This document shows positions 1 through 5,021 of a DNA stretch of 5,021 bases, in pieces. How positions within the stretch are numbered: the first letter of the stretch is position 1; the number at the start of each line of letters is the position of its first letter. The stretch is taken from assembly GCA_020343715.1 (NCBI GenBank), contig CP070808.1:1865902-1870922 (forward strand). The letters are read 5' to 3'. Origin of the DNA: Thermoplasmata archaeon (GTDB lineage: Archaea; Thermoplasmatota; DTKX01; GCA-020343715). The position numbers and the translations under genes are program-made. The notes under the pieces are model-generated. The model did not search any database, was not told the DNA's origin, and saw only the letters and a list, made by a program, of their open reading frames with translations.

Positions 1-582
1 CGTGGTGATCCTGACGCCCCAGATGGCTTCGTCGTTGTAGAGCACTATGGGGATGGACGTCAGGAAGTAGTTGACGAGGAAGAAGGGCACCAGGGACACC
101 AACGCGTACTGCCAGTAGGCCCTGGCCTTGAGGATGGCAGGATAAAGGACGGCGGCTATGTAGAGGAAGGCGGCGGTGAACACCAGCACGGTGGCGGTGT
201 AGTACTGGTCTATGAACACCACGGCAAGTACCAGGAGGGCCACGGCGGCCAGCACGTAGGCCCACCTGTTGAAGGGCAGCTCCGAGTCGCCCGTGTAGTA
301 GAGCAGCACCTCGTAGATGAAGATGCATGCATAGGGCACGACCAGGAAGAAGAGGACCTCGGCCAGGGGCAGGCCCAGGATCGAGATGCCGCTGGTGTAG
401 TCCTCGTTGAACCACCAGTCTCCCCGCTCGGTGGCGACCGCGTCCCAAACGATGTAGATGGGGGCGATGACCAGGATGGAGGCCGCCAGTGGCTTCCACT
501 TCGTGTAGTAGCGGACCCTGCTGTCGAAGGACAGGACGAAGGGACCCAGGAATGTAAGGACGATTATCGTCAGGTAATCCAT
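1..582 (-). CDS. crtY: CrtYcd-type lycopene cyclase, 3' end cut by window edge
   Basis: Integral-membrane enzyme of the CrtYc/CrtYd family, which cyclises the ends of lycopene to carotene rings. The 194 visible residues, starting MDYLTIIVLTFLG, show the family pattern: FD-x-R-V-R-YY-x-KWK at 19-30, a WD pair at 46-47 and WWFN at 56-59, GISILGLPLAEVLFF at 65-79, then PYACIFIYEVL at 83-93. A second repeat starts near 104 and reaches FFLVNYFLTSIPIV and LYNDEAIWGVRITT, stopping just where the second Pro-x-Glu-Glu/Asp motif should follow. About five hydrophobic segments are visible. The ATG at 582 is preferred because it has GAGGGGGGAG five bases upstream and gives the usual family N-terminus; an in-frame ATG at 639 lies too close to the TATA-like box. 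The first motif reads PLAE (72-75) where I recall PxEE in relatives. It is divergent from the UbiA gene. Family assignment is from remembered motifs, not a search. Confidence 0.88.
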   Translation of the reverse strand, partial: MDYLTIIVLTFLGPFVLSFDSRVRYYTKWKPLAASILVIAPIYIVWDAVATERGDWWFNEDYTSGISILGLPLAEVLFFLVVPYACIFIYEVLLYYTGDSELPFNRWAYVLAAVALLVLAVVFIDQYYTATVLVFTAAFLYIAAVLYPAILKARAYWQYALVSLVPFFLVNYFLTSIPIVLYNDEAIWGVRITT

Positions 583-587
583 ACGTA

Positions 588-597
588 CTCCCCCCTC
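588..597 (-). promoter_or_regulatory. Ribosome binding site of the lycopene cyclase gene
   Basis: On the minus strand GAGGGGGGAG ends five bases before the ATG at 582. Purine-rich and complementary to the archaeal 16S 3' end, it supports that start over the upstream in-frame ATG at 639. Confidence 0.6.
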
Positions 598-640
598 GGC
601 ATCTCCCTCCGGCAGCTCACCTGATGATACCCTCCGCATA

Positions 641-650
641 TCTATTTTTA
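641..650 (-). promoter_or_regulatory. TATA-like box of the lycopene cyclase gene
   Basis: The minus strand reads TAAAAATAGA, an A/T island inside GC-rich DNA. With normal archaeal spacing of about 25 bases, transcription would begin near 618-622, giving a leader of about 35-40 bases that includes the ribosome binding site. This also argues against translation from the ATG at 639. Confidence 0.5.
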
Positions 651-670
651 GGCGCACCCTGGGGGTTCGG

Positions 671-684
671 GAAACGTTATATAT
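671..684 (+). promoter_or_regulatory. BRE/TATA promoter of the UbiA gene
   Basis: GAAACG is followed directly by TTATATAT (677-684), the clearest archaeal promoter in the window: a purine-rich BRE-like stretch next to a TATA box. The expected transcription start is near 705-710, so the ATG at 736 would have a leader of roughly 28 bases and the ATG at 718 one of about 10 bases. It stands back to back with the minus-strand TATA-like box at 641-650, so one regulator bound between them could control both genes; I see no clear operator there. Confidence 0.65.
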
Positions 685-721
685 CCGATAGATGTAAGCC
701 CTGGCCCACAGCGATGGATGG

Positions 722-727
722 GGAGGG
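722..727 (+). promoter_or_regulatory. Ribosome binding site deciding the UbiA start
   Basis: GGAGGG lies eight bases upstream of the ATG at 736 and downstream of the ATG at 718. It therefore favours the shorter protein, six residues shorter than the longest reading. Confidence 0.5.
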
Positions 728-735
728 TAGGAGAT

Positions 736-1653
736 ATGGAAGGTAGGGACCTGAAGGCAATCCTCAAGCTAGGCAGGTTCCCCTTCGTCATCGGGGGGCT
801 CTTGCTCTATCTATTCGGGTACATGCTCGCCGTATCCGCGGGTTCGGAGATCGACCTGACCAGGTTCATCTTCGGCTACGCCGTGCTATTCTGCGCCCAT
901 CTCTCGGTCTCCTACAGCAACGACCTATTCGATGTGGAGACCGACGCCCACACCACCGCGACCCCCATATCCGGCGGGAGCAAGGTGCTGGTGGAGCGGC
1001 CCGACCTGATACCGGTCGCCAGGAGCATCGCTCTGGGGCTCATCCTCATATCCCTTGCCCTGGGGGCCCTATTCGTCCTCACCTACGACATGCACCCAGC
1101 GTTCTTCGGCCTGGTGCTGTTGGGCAATCTCCTGGGCTACTACTACTCGGCCCCTCCGGTGCGGCTGTCCCACAGGGGGCTGGGGGAGGCGGCGACCACC
1201 GTCACGATAGGCCTCCTGGTCCCGGCCATGGGATACTTCGTGGCCTCCGGTGGTCTGGACGGGGCCTTCCTCGTGTTCGTACCTGCGGTCCTGTTGTACG
1301 GCATCGTGTTCATCATCGTGGTGCAGCTGCCCGACATGGAGGGTGACCGCCTCGGTGGAAAGCCCTCAATCATCGTCAAGAGGGGCAGGAGGTTCGGGTA
1401 CAGGGTCGCGGCAGGGGCCGCAGCGCTGGCCTCCCTCTATTTCCTGGTCCTCGGAATCGTGGCACCCGGGGCGTCTACCATCGACCTGTGGGTCGCCTTC
1501 CTCTGCTCCCTGGTGCCCACGGGGTTCGCCTTCGCGGCCGCCATCGTGGGCGACCTCAGGTTCGAGGGTGCGGCCCGGTCCTCGACGGCCGTCATGGGCT
1601 CCCTGTTCTTGTTCAACATCCTGTTCAACGCCTACATGATCCTAGGCGTCTGA
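736..1653 (+). CDS. UbiA-family membrane prenyltransferase, MenA-like
   Basis: Transfers a polyprenyl chain from its diphosphate to a hydrophobic acceptor in the membrane. At 305 residues (from 736; 311 if the ATG at 718 is used) it has family length and about nine hydrophobic segments. Both Asp-rich motifs that bind Mg-diphosphate are intact: NDLFDVETD at 62-70 (N62, D63, D66, D70) and DMEGD at 200-204. YYSAPPVRLSHRGLGE (about 136-151) and the DMEGDRLGGK stretch followed by an RxG-like tail resemble MenA, which prenylates dihydroxynaphthoate for menaquinone. The NRPxRP signature after the first motif, usual in the archaeal lipid enzyme digeranylgeranylglyceryl-phosphate synthase, is absent; it is replaced by a segment containing SGGSKVL. 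A lycopene elongase is the other candidate because of the cyclase next door. Family is secure, acceptor is not. The gene ends 12 bases inside the convergent exporter gene. Confidence 0.9.
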   Translation: MEGRDLKAILKLGRFPFVIGGLLLYLFGYMLAVSAGSEIDLTRFIFGYAVLFCAHLSVSYSNDLFDVETDAHTTATPISGGSKVLVERPDLIPVARSIALGLILISLALGALFVLTYDMHPAFFGLVLLGNLLGYYYSAPPVRLSHRGLGEAATTVTIGLLVPAMGYFVASGGLDGAFLVFVPAVLLYGIVFIIVVQLPDMEGDRLGGKPSIIVKRGRRFGYRVAAGAAALASLYFLVLGIVAPGASTIDLWVAFLCSLVPTGFAFAAAIVGDLRFEGAARSSTAVMGSLFLFNILFNAYMILGV

Positions 1654-4137
1654 GTCGTTGCCCTTCCCCTCGGGAACCTCCTTGGGTCCCCACATCCTCA
1701 TCATGAGCGGCGTGAAGACGAGGGCCCCGACGACGGCGTAGAAGACGGCGATGAACAGGACGATGCCGAAGGTGCGCATCGCCTCCATGGGCAGCAGGAA
1801 GAAGGAGCCCAGGGCAAGCAGCGTGGTGACCCCCGAGAACACGATTTCCCTCCCCGTGGAGCCCATGGTGACGTTGTACACCCTGCGCAGGCCGTTGCCC
1901 TGGTCCGTCTCGTACACCCACCTGTTGACGATGTGGATGGGGTAGTCGATGGACAGGCCTATGATGATGGCGCCCACCATGGCGGTCATCATGTTGAGGG
2001 GTATGCCCAGGGCCATCATCGTCAGGTACATCCATCCCAGCACCAGGATGGGAGGGATGCCCGTCATGATGCCCAGGATGGGGTCGGACCTGCGGTACGA
2101 GTAGAGGATGATGAGGAACACGAAGGCGAACATCACCACGAAGACCACCGACTGGACCATCATGTCCGTCAGCTGGTCGAAGGCCACCCCCCAGATGAGG
2201 GCCATGCCCGTGGCCTGGTACTCCTCGAAGCGGGGCTCGAAGATGTCCTCCACCTCCGCCCTCAATTCCAAGCCCTTCTCGCCCCAGTTGGTCTTGGTGG
2301 GCACTGTGACCAGCATCGACCTGTACTCCCCGTCCTCCATGTGGACGTAGTTCGAGAACTCCGGGAAGGTCCCGTACATGGTGTCCAGGAGGACCGTCAG
2401 GTTCTCGGGAGAGGCGTCGGGGGACACCGTCGTCCCGTCGTCGGACACGGTCGTCCAAAGGGCCGTCAGGTTGGGGTCGAGGGTCGCGTAGGAGGGCAGG
2501 AGGGGTCCAGCCCATATCGCGACCATCTGACCCTCCACCTTCCCCACCAACTCCGTCTCGCCCAGCTCGTCGAGGGCCGCGTACATCCGTTGCCATGCGT
2601 CGGCGTCGGACCAGTCCTCCAGGACCCGGAGGTACATCGTCTCGGTGCCCAAGGCGAACTCCTCCATCAGCGTGGTGGCGGCGATGGACAGGTCCTGGTC
2701 CTCTATGAGCTCGTCCCGGGGGTCGTAGGTCCCCTTCATCGTGGGCGCCAGGACCAGGCCGGGTATGGCCAGGAGGAACAGGACGGCCGCCAGCGCCTTG
2801 GACCATTCGAGGGACCTGTATCCGCCGCTGACGAACCTGCTGGGTCGCTCGTCGATCCGGTCGACTTGGATGACTCCCCGCTCCAGCTGCTTGGGGCTCC
2901 GCTTGTCCCACCATACCCTCCAGGGGAGGACGAAGAACAGGTTGACGGCCAGCACCGCACCGATGCCGATGGCGGCGCCCAGGCCGAACTTGAACATGGC
3001 CGCGAAGTCGAACATCATGTTGGACGCGAAGCCCACCATCGTGGTCAGCGTGGCCAGCACCAGGGCGGGGACGGTGACCCGGAAGACCCGCTCCACGGCT
3101 CGGCGGGTCCTCTCCTCCGCGCCGTCGTCGCCGCCGAGGCCCTCCCGGTAGTTTATCAGGAGGTGGAGTGAGAAGTCGATGCCCAGCCCTAGGAGGAGCA
3201 GTGGCACCATGAACTGGAAGAGGTCCAGGGCGTAGCCCAACCAGCTGATGATGCCTATCTGCCAAAGGACCGCCAGGAGGAGCGATACCATGGTGATGCC
3301 CGGGTCCGACATCCGCCGGAAGGCCACCCACAGGACGGCGACCATGATGAAGACGAGGACGCCGAAGATGCCCTCCATCTGGGCCTCGGCCTCGGTGATG
3401 TAGTGGGCCAGGAGTCCGTCGGAGTACATGTAGGTCTGGACCTCCTTGGTATTGCCCTTGGCCAGCGACTCCATCTTGAGGAGGACCTCGGTCATCTCCT
3501 CGTTGTCCAAGGAGCCGTCCATCTCTGCGAAGAGCAGCCCCTTCTTGGGCACCTCGACCAGGTCGTGGTCGGTGTCCACGGGGAAGAGCAGCCAGAAGGA
3601 GGCCTTGAACATGGGGGGCAGGTCGGGGTCCGCGTCGTAGGCCAGCGCCAGCTGTCGGATCTCCTCGGCGTCGTCGTACGACCTCGCCCTGGTCACCATC
3701 TCCTCCATCGTGGGGTCGGGGTCGCCCTGGAGACTGAGGTCGTACTGGGCCAGCGTGGTGGGGATGCTGACGATGGACCGCTCCGGGTCGGTGACCAGGG
3801 CGTCCCTCACCTTGGGCGTCGTCGCCCACGCCTCCACCACGTCGGACACCTCCCGGAAGTACGTTGGTGACAGCACCGGCTCCCCCTTGGTGACCACAGA
3901 GGCGGCCTCGGTGTCGAAGAAGTCCTCCTGGATCTCCTGGAGGGCCTCCACCTCGTCGGTCTTGGGGAGCATGTCGTTGATGTCCATGGTCATCGAGAAA
4001 TTGACCAGGCCCGCCCCGAAGACCAGGGTGAGGGCCAGCATGATGGCTATGCACTGGCCCGGTCTGCGGTGGATGAAATTCGCCGCCCTCTCGGAGAGGT
4101 TCAATCCCTCACATCCGCCCTCATAATCGGGGTCCAT
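1642..4137 (-). CDS. RND/MMPL-superfamily exporter, HAE3-like
   Basis: Proton-driven membrane exporter, 831 residues. The layout is the classic duplicated RND plan: one N-terminal hydrophobic helix (about 29-48), a large extracytoplasmic loop (about 50-255), five helices (about 256-405), a linking cytoplasmic stretch, helix 7 (about 447-465), a second loop (about 467-655) and five more helices (about 660-812). Both proton-relay helices are recognisable: GLGIDFSLHLLINYRE (317-332, D321) and GLSIDYPIHIVNRW (727-740, D731). VNFSMTMDINDMLPKTDE after helix 1 matches the start of the porter loop in HAE3 and HpnN-like proteins. Length and the lack of a long C-terminal tail fit archaeal HAE3 rather than mycobacterial MmpL. 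Substrate is unknown; lipid or isoprenoid cargo is only suggested by neighbours. The ATG at 4137 has no clear ribosome site and may be read with a very short leader; a TTG at codon 12 (4104) is an alternative. The stop codon lies inside the UbiA gene end. Confidence 0.92.
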   Translation of the reverse strand: MDPDYEGGCEGLNLSERAANFIHRRPGQCIAIMLALTLVFGAGLVNFSMTMDINDMLPKTDEVEALQEIQEDFFDTEAASVVTKGEPVLSPTYFREVSDVVEAWATTPKVRDALVTDPERSIVSIPTTLAQYDLSLQGDPDPTMEEMVTRARSYDDAEEIRQLALAYDADPDLPPMFKASFWLLFPVDTDHDLVEVPKKGLLFAEMDGSLDNEEMTEVLLKMESLAKGNTKEVQTYMYSDGLLAHYITEAEAQMEGIFGVLVFIMVAVLWVAFRRMSDPGITMVSLLLAVLWQIGIISWLGYALDLFQFMVPLLLLGLGIDFSLHLLINYREGLGGDDGAEERTRRAVERVFRVTVPALVLATLTTMVGFASNMMFDFAAMFKFGLGAAIGIGAVLAVNLFFVLPWRVWWDKRSPKQLERGVIQVDRIDERPSRFVSGGYRSLEWSKALAAVLFLLAIPGLVLAPTMKGTYDPRDELIEDQDLSIAATTLMEEFALGTETMYLRVLEDWSDADAWQRMYAALDELGETELVGKVEGQMVAIWAGPLLPSYATLDPNLTALWTTVSDDGTTVSPDASPENLTVLLDTMYGTFPEFSNYVHMEDGEYRSMLVTVPTKTNWGEKGLELRAEVEDIFEPRFEEYQATGMALIWGVAFDQLTDMMVQSVVFVVMFAFVFLIILYSYRRSDPILGIMTGIPPILVLGWMYLTMMALGIPLNMMTAMVGAIIIGLSIDYPIHIVNRWVYETDQGNGLRRVYNVTMGSTGREIVFSGVTTLLALGSFFLLPMEAMRTFGIVLFIAVFYAVVGALVFTPLMMRMWGPKEVPEGKGNDSDA

Positions 4138-4163
4138 CCGAATATATCCATCGCTCCAGCCAG

Positions 4164-4174
4164 TAAACTATATC
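4164..4174 (-). promoter_or_regulatory. TATA-like box of the RND exporter gene
   Basis: The minus strand reads GATATAGTTTA. Normal spacing puts transcription start near 4144, only about seven bases before the ATG at 4137, which fits the missing ribosome site. A second A/T stretch, GATATATT (4141-4148 on the minus strand), is too close to this ATG but could serve a start at the TTG of codon 12. Both stretches are nearly symmetric, so they could also act on the plus strand. Confidence 0.45.
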
Positions 4175-4311
4175 AACCCTCCCCCCGCATTACCGGGCTC
4201 GGATGGTGATGCGCTCTTCAGAAGGCGGCATCAGGGCAGCCGTAGGTCTGCCTTCCATTGCCCCCTTAGAGCCCTCCCACGACCCCTTCTCGACGGCCAG
4301 TTCTCGAGGCC

Positions 4312-4347
4312 TACCTTCGGGTGTCCAGTACACCCAATCGGAAGGTA
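4312..4347. repeat. Nested inverted repeat upstream of the kor operon
   Basis: Outer arms TACCTTC (4312-4318) and GAAGGTA (4341-4347) are perfect complements. Inside, directly next to the left outer arm, GGGTGT (4319-4324) pairs perfectly with ACACCC (4330-4335) around a five-base loop. The only asymmetry is five unpaired bases, AATCG, on the right. It could be a 13-pair RNA hairpin with a bulge or, as DNA, an operator of the form GGGTGT-N5-ACACCC. The right outer arm shares two bases with the TATA-like sequence that follows. Confidence 0.75.
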
Positions 4348-4354
4348 TTAATTA
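4346..4354 (+). promoter_or_regulatory. Possible TATA box of the kor operon
   Basis: TATTAATTA stands out in GC-rich DNA, with purines GGAAGG just upstream in the BRE position. Transcription would begin near 4375-4380, giving a leader of about 140 bases before korD. A start from the 4164-4174 region on the plus strand would give a much longer leader that includes the nested inverted repeat. The sequence alone cannot choose between them. Confidence 0.4.
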
Positions 4355-4470
4355 CGTGAGGGCGTTGCCGGCCGACGTCCCAAGGAAGCAGGCCCTGGCA
4401 ACCCCTGAACCAAGGTTCTTCCGACACACCGCGCCGTCCGACCGTCGCACGGGTCACCATCCGTGGGCCG

Positions 4471-4498
4471 GGCCCCGTTGGCCGTGCCGGCCGGGGCC
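4471..4498 (+). other. GC-rich hairpin just before the korD ribosome site
   Basis: GGCCCC (4471-4476) pairs with GGGGCC (4493-4498), and GGCC (4480-4483) with GGCC (4489-4492), leaving a GTT bulge and a five-base loop: ten G-C pairs. It ends eight bases before the ribosome binding site. There is no following T-run, so it does not look like a terminator. It could affect translation start, or be chance in such GC-rich DNA. Confidence 0.4.
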
Positions 4499-4506
4499 TT
4501 CTACGA

Positions 4507-4512
4507 AGGTGA
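4507..4512 (+). promoter_or_regulatory. Ribosome binding site deciding the korD start
   Basis: AGGTGA matches the 3' half of the archaeal Shine-Dalgarno consensus and lies four bases before the GTG at 4517. The in-frame GTG at 4463 has no such site, and its extra 18 codons would run through the GC-rich hairpin. Confidence 0.55.
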
Positions 4513-4516
4513 GACG

Positions 4517-4834
4517 GTGAAGCACTGGCGGAAGCCATTGGACAGCGAGAAGTACAAGCCCCCCCAGGGGCGCGTGCATCTGATACCTGACCGTTGCAAG
4601 GGATGCGGGTACTGCGTCGAGTTCTGCCCGAAGGAGGTCCTGGAGGTCTCCGACGAGTTCAACATCAAGGGCTATCACATACCCCGGGTGAAGCCCGAGG
4701 CAACCTGCGTCGCCTGCATGCTCTGTGAGCGCATCTGTCCCGACTTCGCCATCTACATCGAGAAGGTCGATGACGAGGAGGGCGCGGACAAGCCCAAGGG
4801 CAAGGGCAAGGGCAAGAAGGGGGCCAAGGCATGA
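4517..4834 (+). CDS. korD: 2-oxoacid:ferredoxin oxidoreductase, ferredoxin (delta) subunit
   Basis: Electron-transfer subunit that carries two [4Fe-4S] clusters and links the thiamine-diphosphate catalytic core to soluble ferredoxin in the cytoplasm. Read from the GTG at 4517 it has 105 residues. Both cluster motifs are complete: CKGCGYCVEFCP (C27, C30, C33, C37) and CVACMLCERICP (C64, C67, C70, C74), joined by a linker containing the GYHIPRV segment. The residues before the first motif (MKHWRKPLD...) are basic and hydrophilic, with no signal peptide. An unusual Lys/Gly-rich tail (about 92-105, KPKGKGKGKKGAKA) follows an acidic DDEE stretch. The stop overlaps the start of the alpha subunit (ATGA), so the two are surely co-translated. 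Assignment to Kor rather than Por or Vor rests mainly on the neighbouring alpha subunit. A longer form from the GTG at 4463 is possible but less likely. Confidence 0.88.
   Translation: MKHWRKPLDSEKYKPPQGRVHLIPDRCKGCGYCVEFCPKEVLEVSDEFNIKGYHIPRVKPEATCVACMLCERICPDFAIYIEKVDDEEGADKPKGKGKGKKGAKA
4795..4816 (+). repeat. Short 6-base tandem repeat in the korD tail
   Basis: CAAGGG occurs three times in a row (4795-4812), followed by a partial fourth copy CAAG. It encodes the Lys-Gly alternation at the C-terminus of KorD. The unit is two codons long, so gain or loss of copies keeps the frame. Confidence 0.85.
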
Positions 4835-5021
4835 AGGCGGAGTACTCGCTGAAGGGCAAGTGGTACCTGAACGGGGACGTGGCCTGCGCCGAGGGCGGCA
4901 TCGCCGCCGGCTGCCGCTTCTTCGCGGGATACCCCATCACGCCCGCGACGGAGATCGCCGAGCGCATGGCGATCCGCATGCCCCAGGTGGATGGCATCTT
5001 CATCCAGATGGAGGACGAGAT
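4831..5021 (+). CDS. korA: 2-oxoglutarate:ferredoxin oxidoreductase alpha subunit, 3' end cut
   Basis: Alpha subunit of a heteromeric, CoA-dependent 2-oxoacid:ferredoxin oxidoreductase, which decarboxylates a 2-oxoacid (probably 2-oxoglutarate) to the acyl-CoA while reducing ferredoxin. The 63 complete codons in view begin MKAEYSLKGKWYLNGD and carry the N-terminal family signature: AEGGIAAGCRFFAGYPITPATEI around 20-42, with the conserved GYPITP at 33-38, then GIFIQMEDE (55-63). The QMEDE form is what I recall for KorA; branched-chain VorB and pyruvate PorA differ there. The ATG at 4831 overlaps the korD stop as ATGA, with GGGGG (4819-4823) seven bases upstream as a weak ribosome site. The beta subunit (TPP-binding), and perhaps gamma, should follow outside the window. 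Confidence 0.9.
   Translation, partial: MKAEYSLKGKWYLNGDVACAEGGIAAGCRFFAGYPITPATEIAERMAIRMPQVDGIFIQMEDE

Larger units (their letters stand above)
4138..4516. other. Intergenic region between exporter and kor operon
   Basis: These 379 bases hold no convincing protein gene. A plus-strand reading frame from 4203 to 4520 exists, but it uses codons such as TTA, TCT, TCA and AAT that are rare in the neighbouring genes, has no recognisable motif, and runs into the ferredoxin gene. What is visible: two A/T-rich TATA-like sites at the left edge (4141-4148 and 4164-4174), a possible hairpin TGATGC/GCATCA (4207-4212 with 4228-4233), GGCAG/CTGCC (4235-4239 with 4248-4252), the nested inverted repeat 4312-4347, a TATA-like TATTAATTA (4346-4354), short adjoining complementary arms in 4384-4422, and a GC-rich hairpin at 4471-4498. 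I could not fold a tRNA or recognise a known riboswitch here. Confidence 0.7.

Noticed and set aside
640..693. ATCTAT (640-645) and ATAGAT (688-693) form an inverted repeat across the divergent promoters.
   Set aside because: Six A/T-rich bases spaced 42 apart and overlapping or next to the TATA boxes are likely by chance; there is no further symmetry.
1933..3171. A 412-residue plus-strand reading frame antisense to the exporter.
   Set aside because: His, Gly, Val, Asp and Gln-rich composition is typical of the reverse complement of GC-rich coding DNA; no domain is recognisable.
3171..3176. Asp-Phe (D321-F322) in helix 4 of the exporter, where MmpL3 has Asp-Tyr; helix 10 keeps Asp-Tyr (D731-Y732).
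   Set aside because: As I recall, GxDF in this helix is common in HAE3 and HpnN-like proteins, so it is not a sign of a defective proton relay.
1625..4054. An 809-residue minus-strand reading frame shifted against the exporter gene.
   Set aside because: It is a shadow made possible by few A/T-rich stop codons. Its translation is Gly, Pro, His and Arg-rich with no membrane segments or motifs, while the other frame gives a complete RND transporter.
4384..4422. GGCAACC next to AAGG, similar to parts of the SAM-I riboswitch core.
   Set aside because: The other conserved core segments and the closing helix of that class are not found, and the match is short.
4138..4516. Possible tRNA gene or CRISPR repeats in the largest intergenic gap.
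   Set aside because: No cloverleaf with a TpsiC arm could be folded on either strand, and there are no regularly spaced direct repeats.
4203..4520. A 105-residue plus-strand reading frame that could be leaderless downstream of a TATA-like site.
   Set aside because: Its third-position base use differs from all real genes here, the product is low in structure and lacks motifs, and it overlaps the korD start and ribosome site.

Overview
The window looks like a GC-rich archaeal chromosome fragment. Reasons: TATA boxes (some with a purine-rich BRE-like flank) lie upstream of the genes; Shine-Dalgarno-type sites are mixed with a possibly near-leaderless start; the large transporter resembles the mostly archaeal HAE3 branch of the RND superfamily; and the oxidoreductase at the right end has the ferredoxin plus alpha-subunit arrangement typical of anaerobic archaeal 2-oxoacid metabolism. 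Third codon positions are almost all G or C in the real genes. A high-GC Thermoplasmata-type euryarchaeon is plausible, but this is inference and the window holds no rRNA or other taxonomic marker.

Layout. Positions 1-582 (minus) hold the N-terminal two thirds or more of a CrtYcd-type lycopene cyclase, cut by the window edge. A divergent promoter region (583-735) separates it from a plus-strand UbiA-family prenyltransferase (736-1653). That gene converges, with a 12-base overlap, on a large minus-strand RND/MMPL-type exporter (1642-4137). Next comes a 379-base intergenic region (4138-4516) with TATA-like elements and several inverted repeats. On the plus strand this leads into a 2-oxoacid:ferredoxin oxidoreductase operon: a two-cluster ferredoxin subunit (4517-4834) overlapping by ATGA the alpha subunit (from 4831, cut at the right edge).

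How they may work together. The left part is an isoprenoid neighbourhood: a carotene-ring-forming enzyme, an enzyme that attaches prenyl chains to a hydrophobic acceptor, and an exporter of a superfamily that often moves lipids. Whether the UbiA protein makes a quinone (MenA-like) or an elongated carotenoid cannot be settled here. The right part is separate central metabolism: KorD passes electrons between the KorAB catalytic core and soluble ferredoxin, probably for 2-oxoglutarate.

The genes belong to known families and I found no clear new system. The least explained part is 4138-4516, especially a nested inverted repeat (4312-4347) that abuts and slightly overlaps a TATA-like box.
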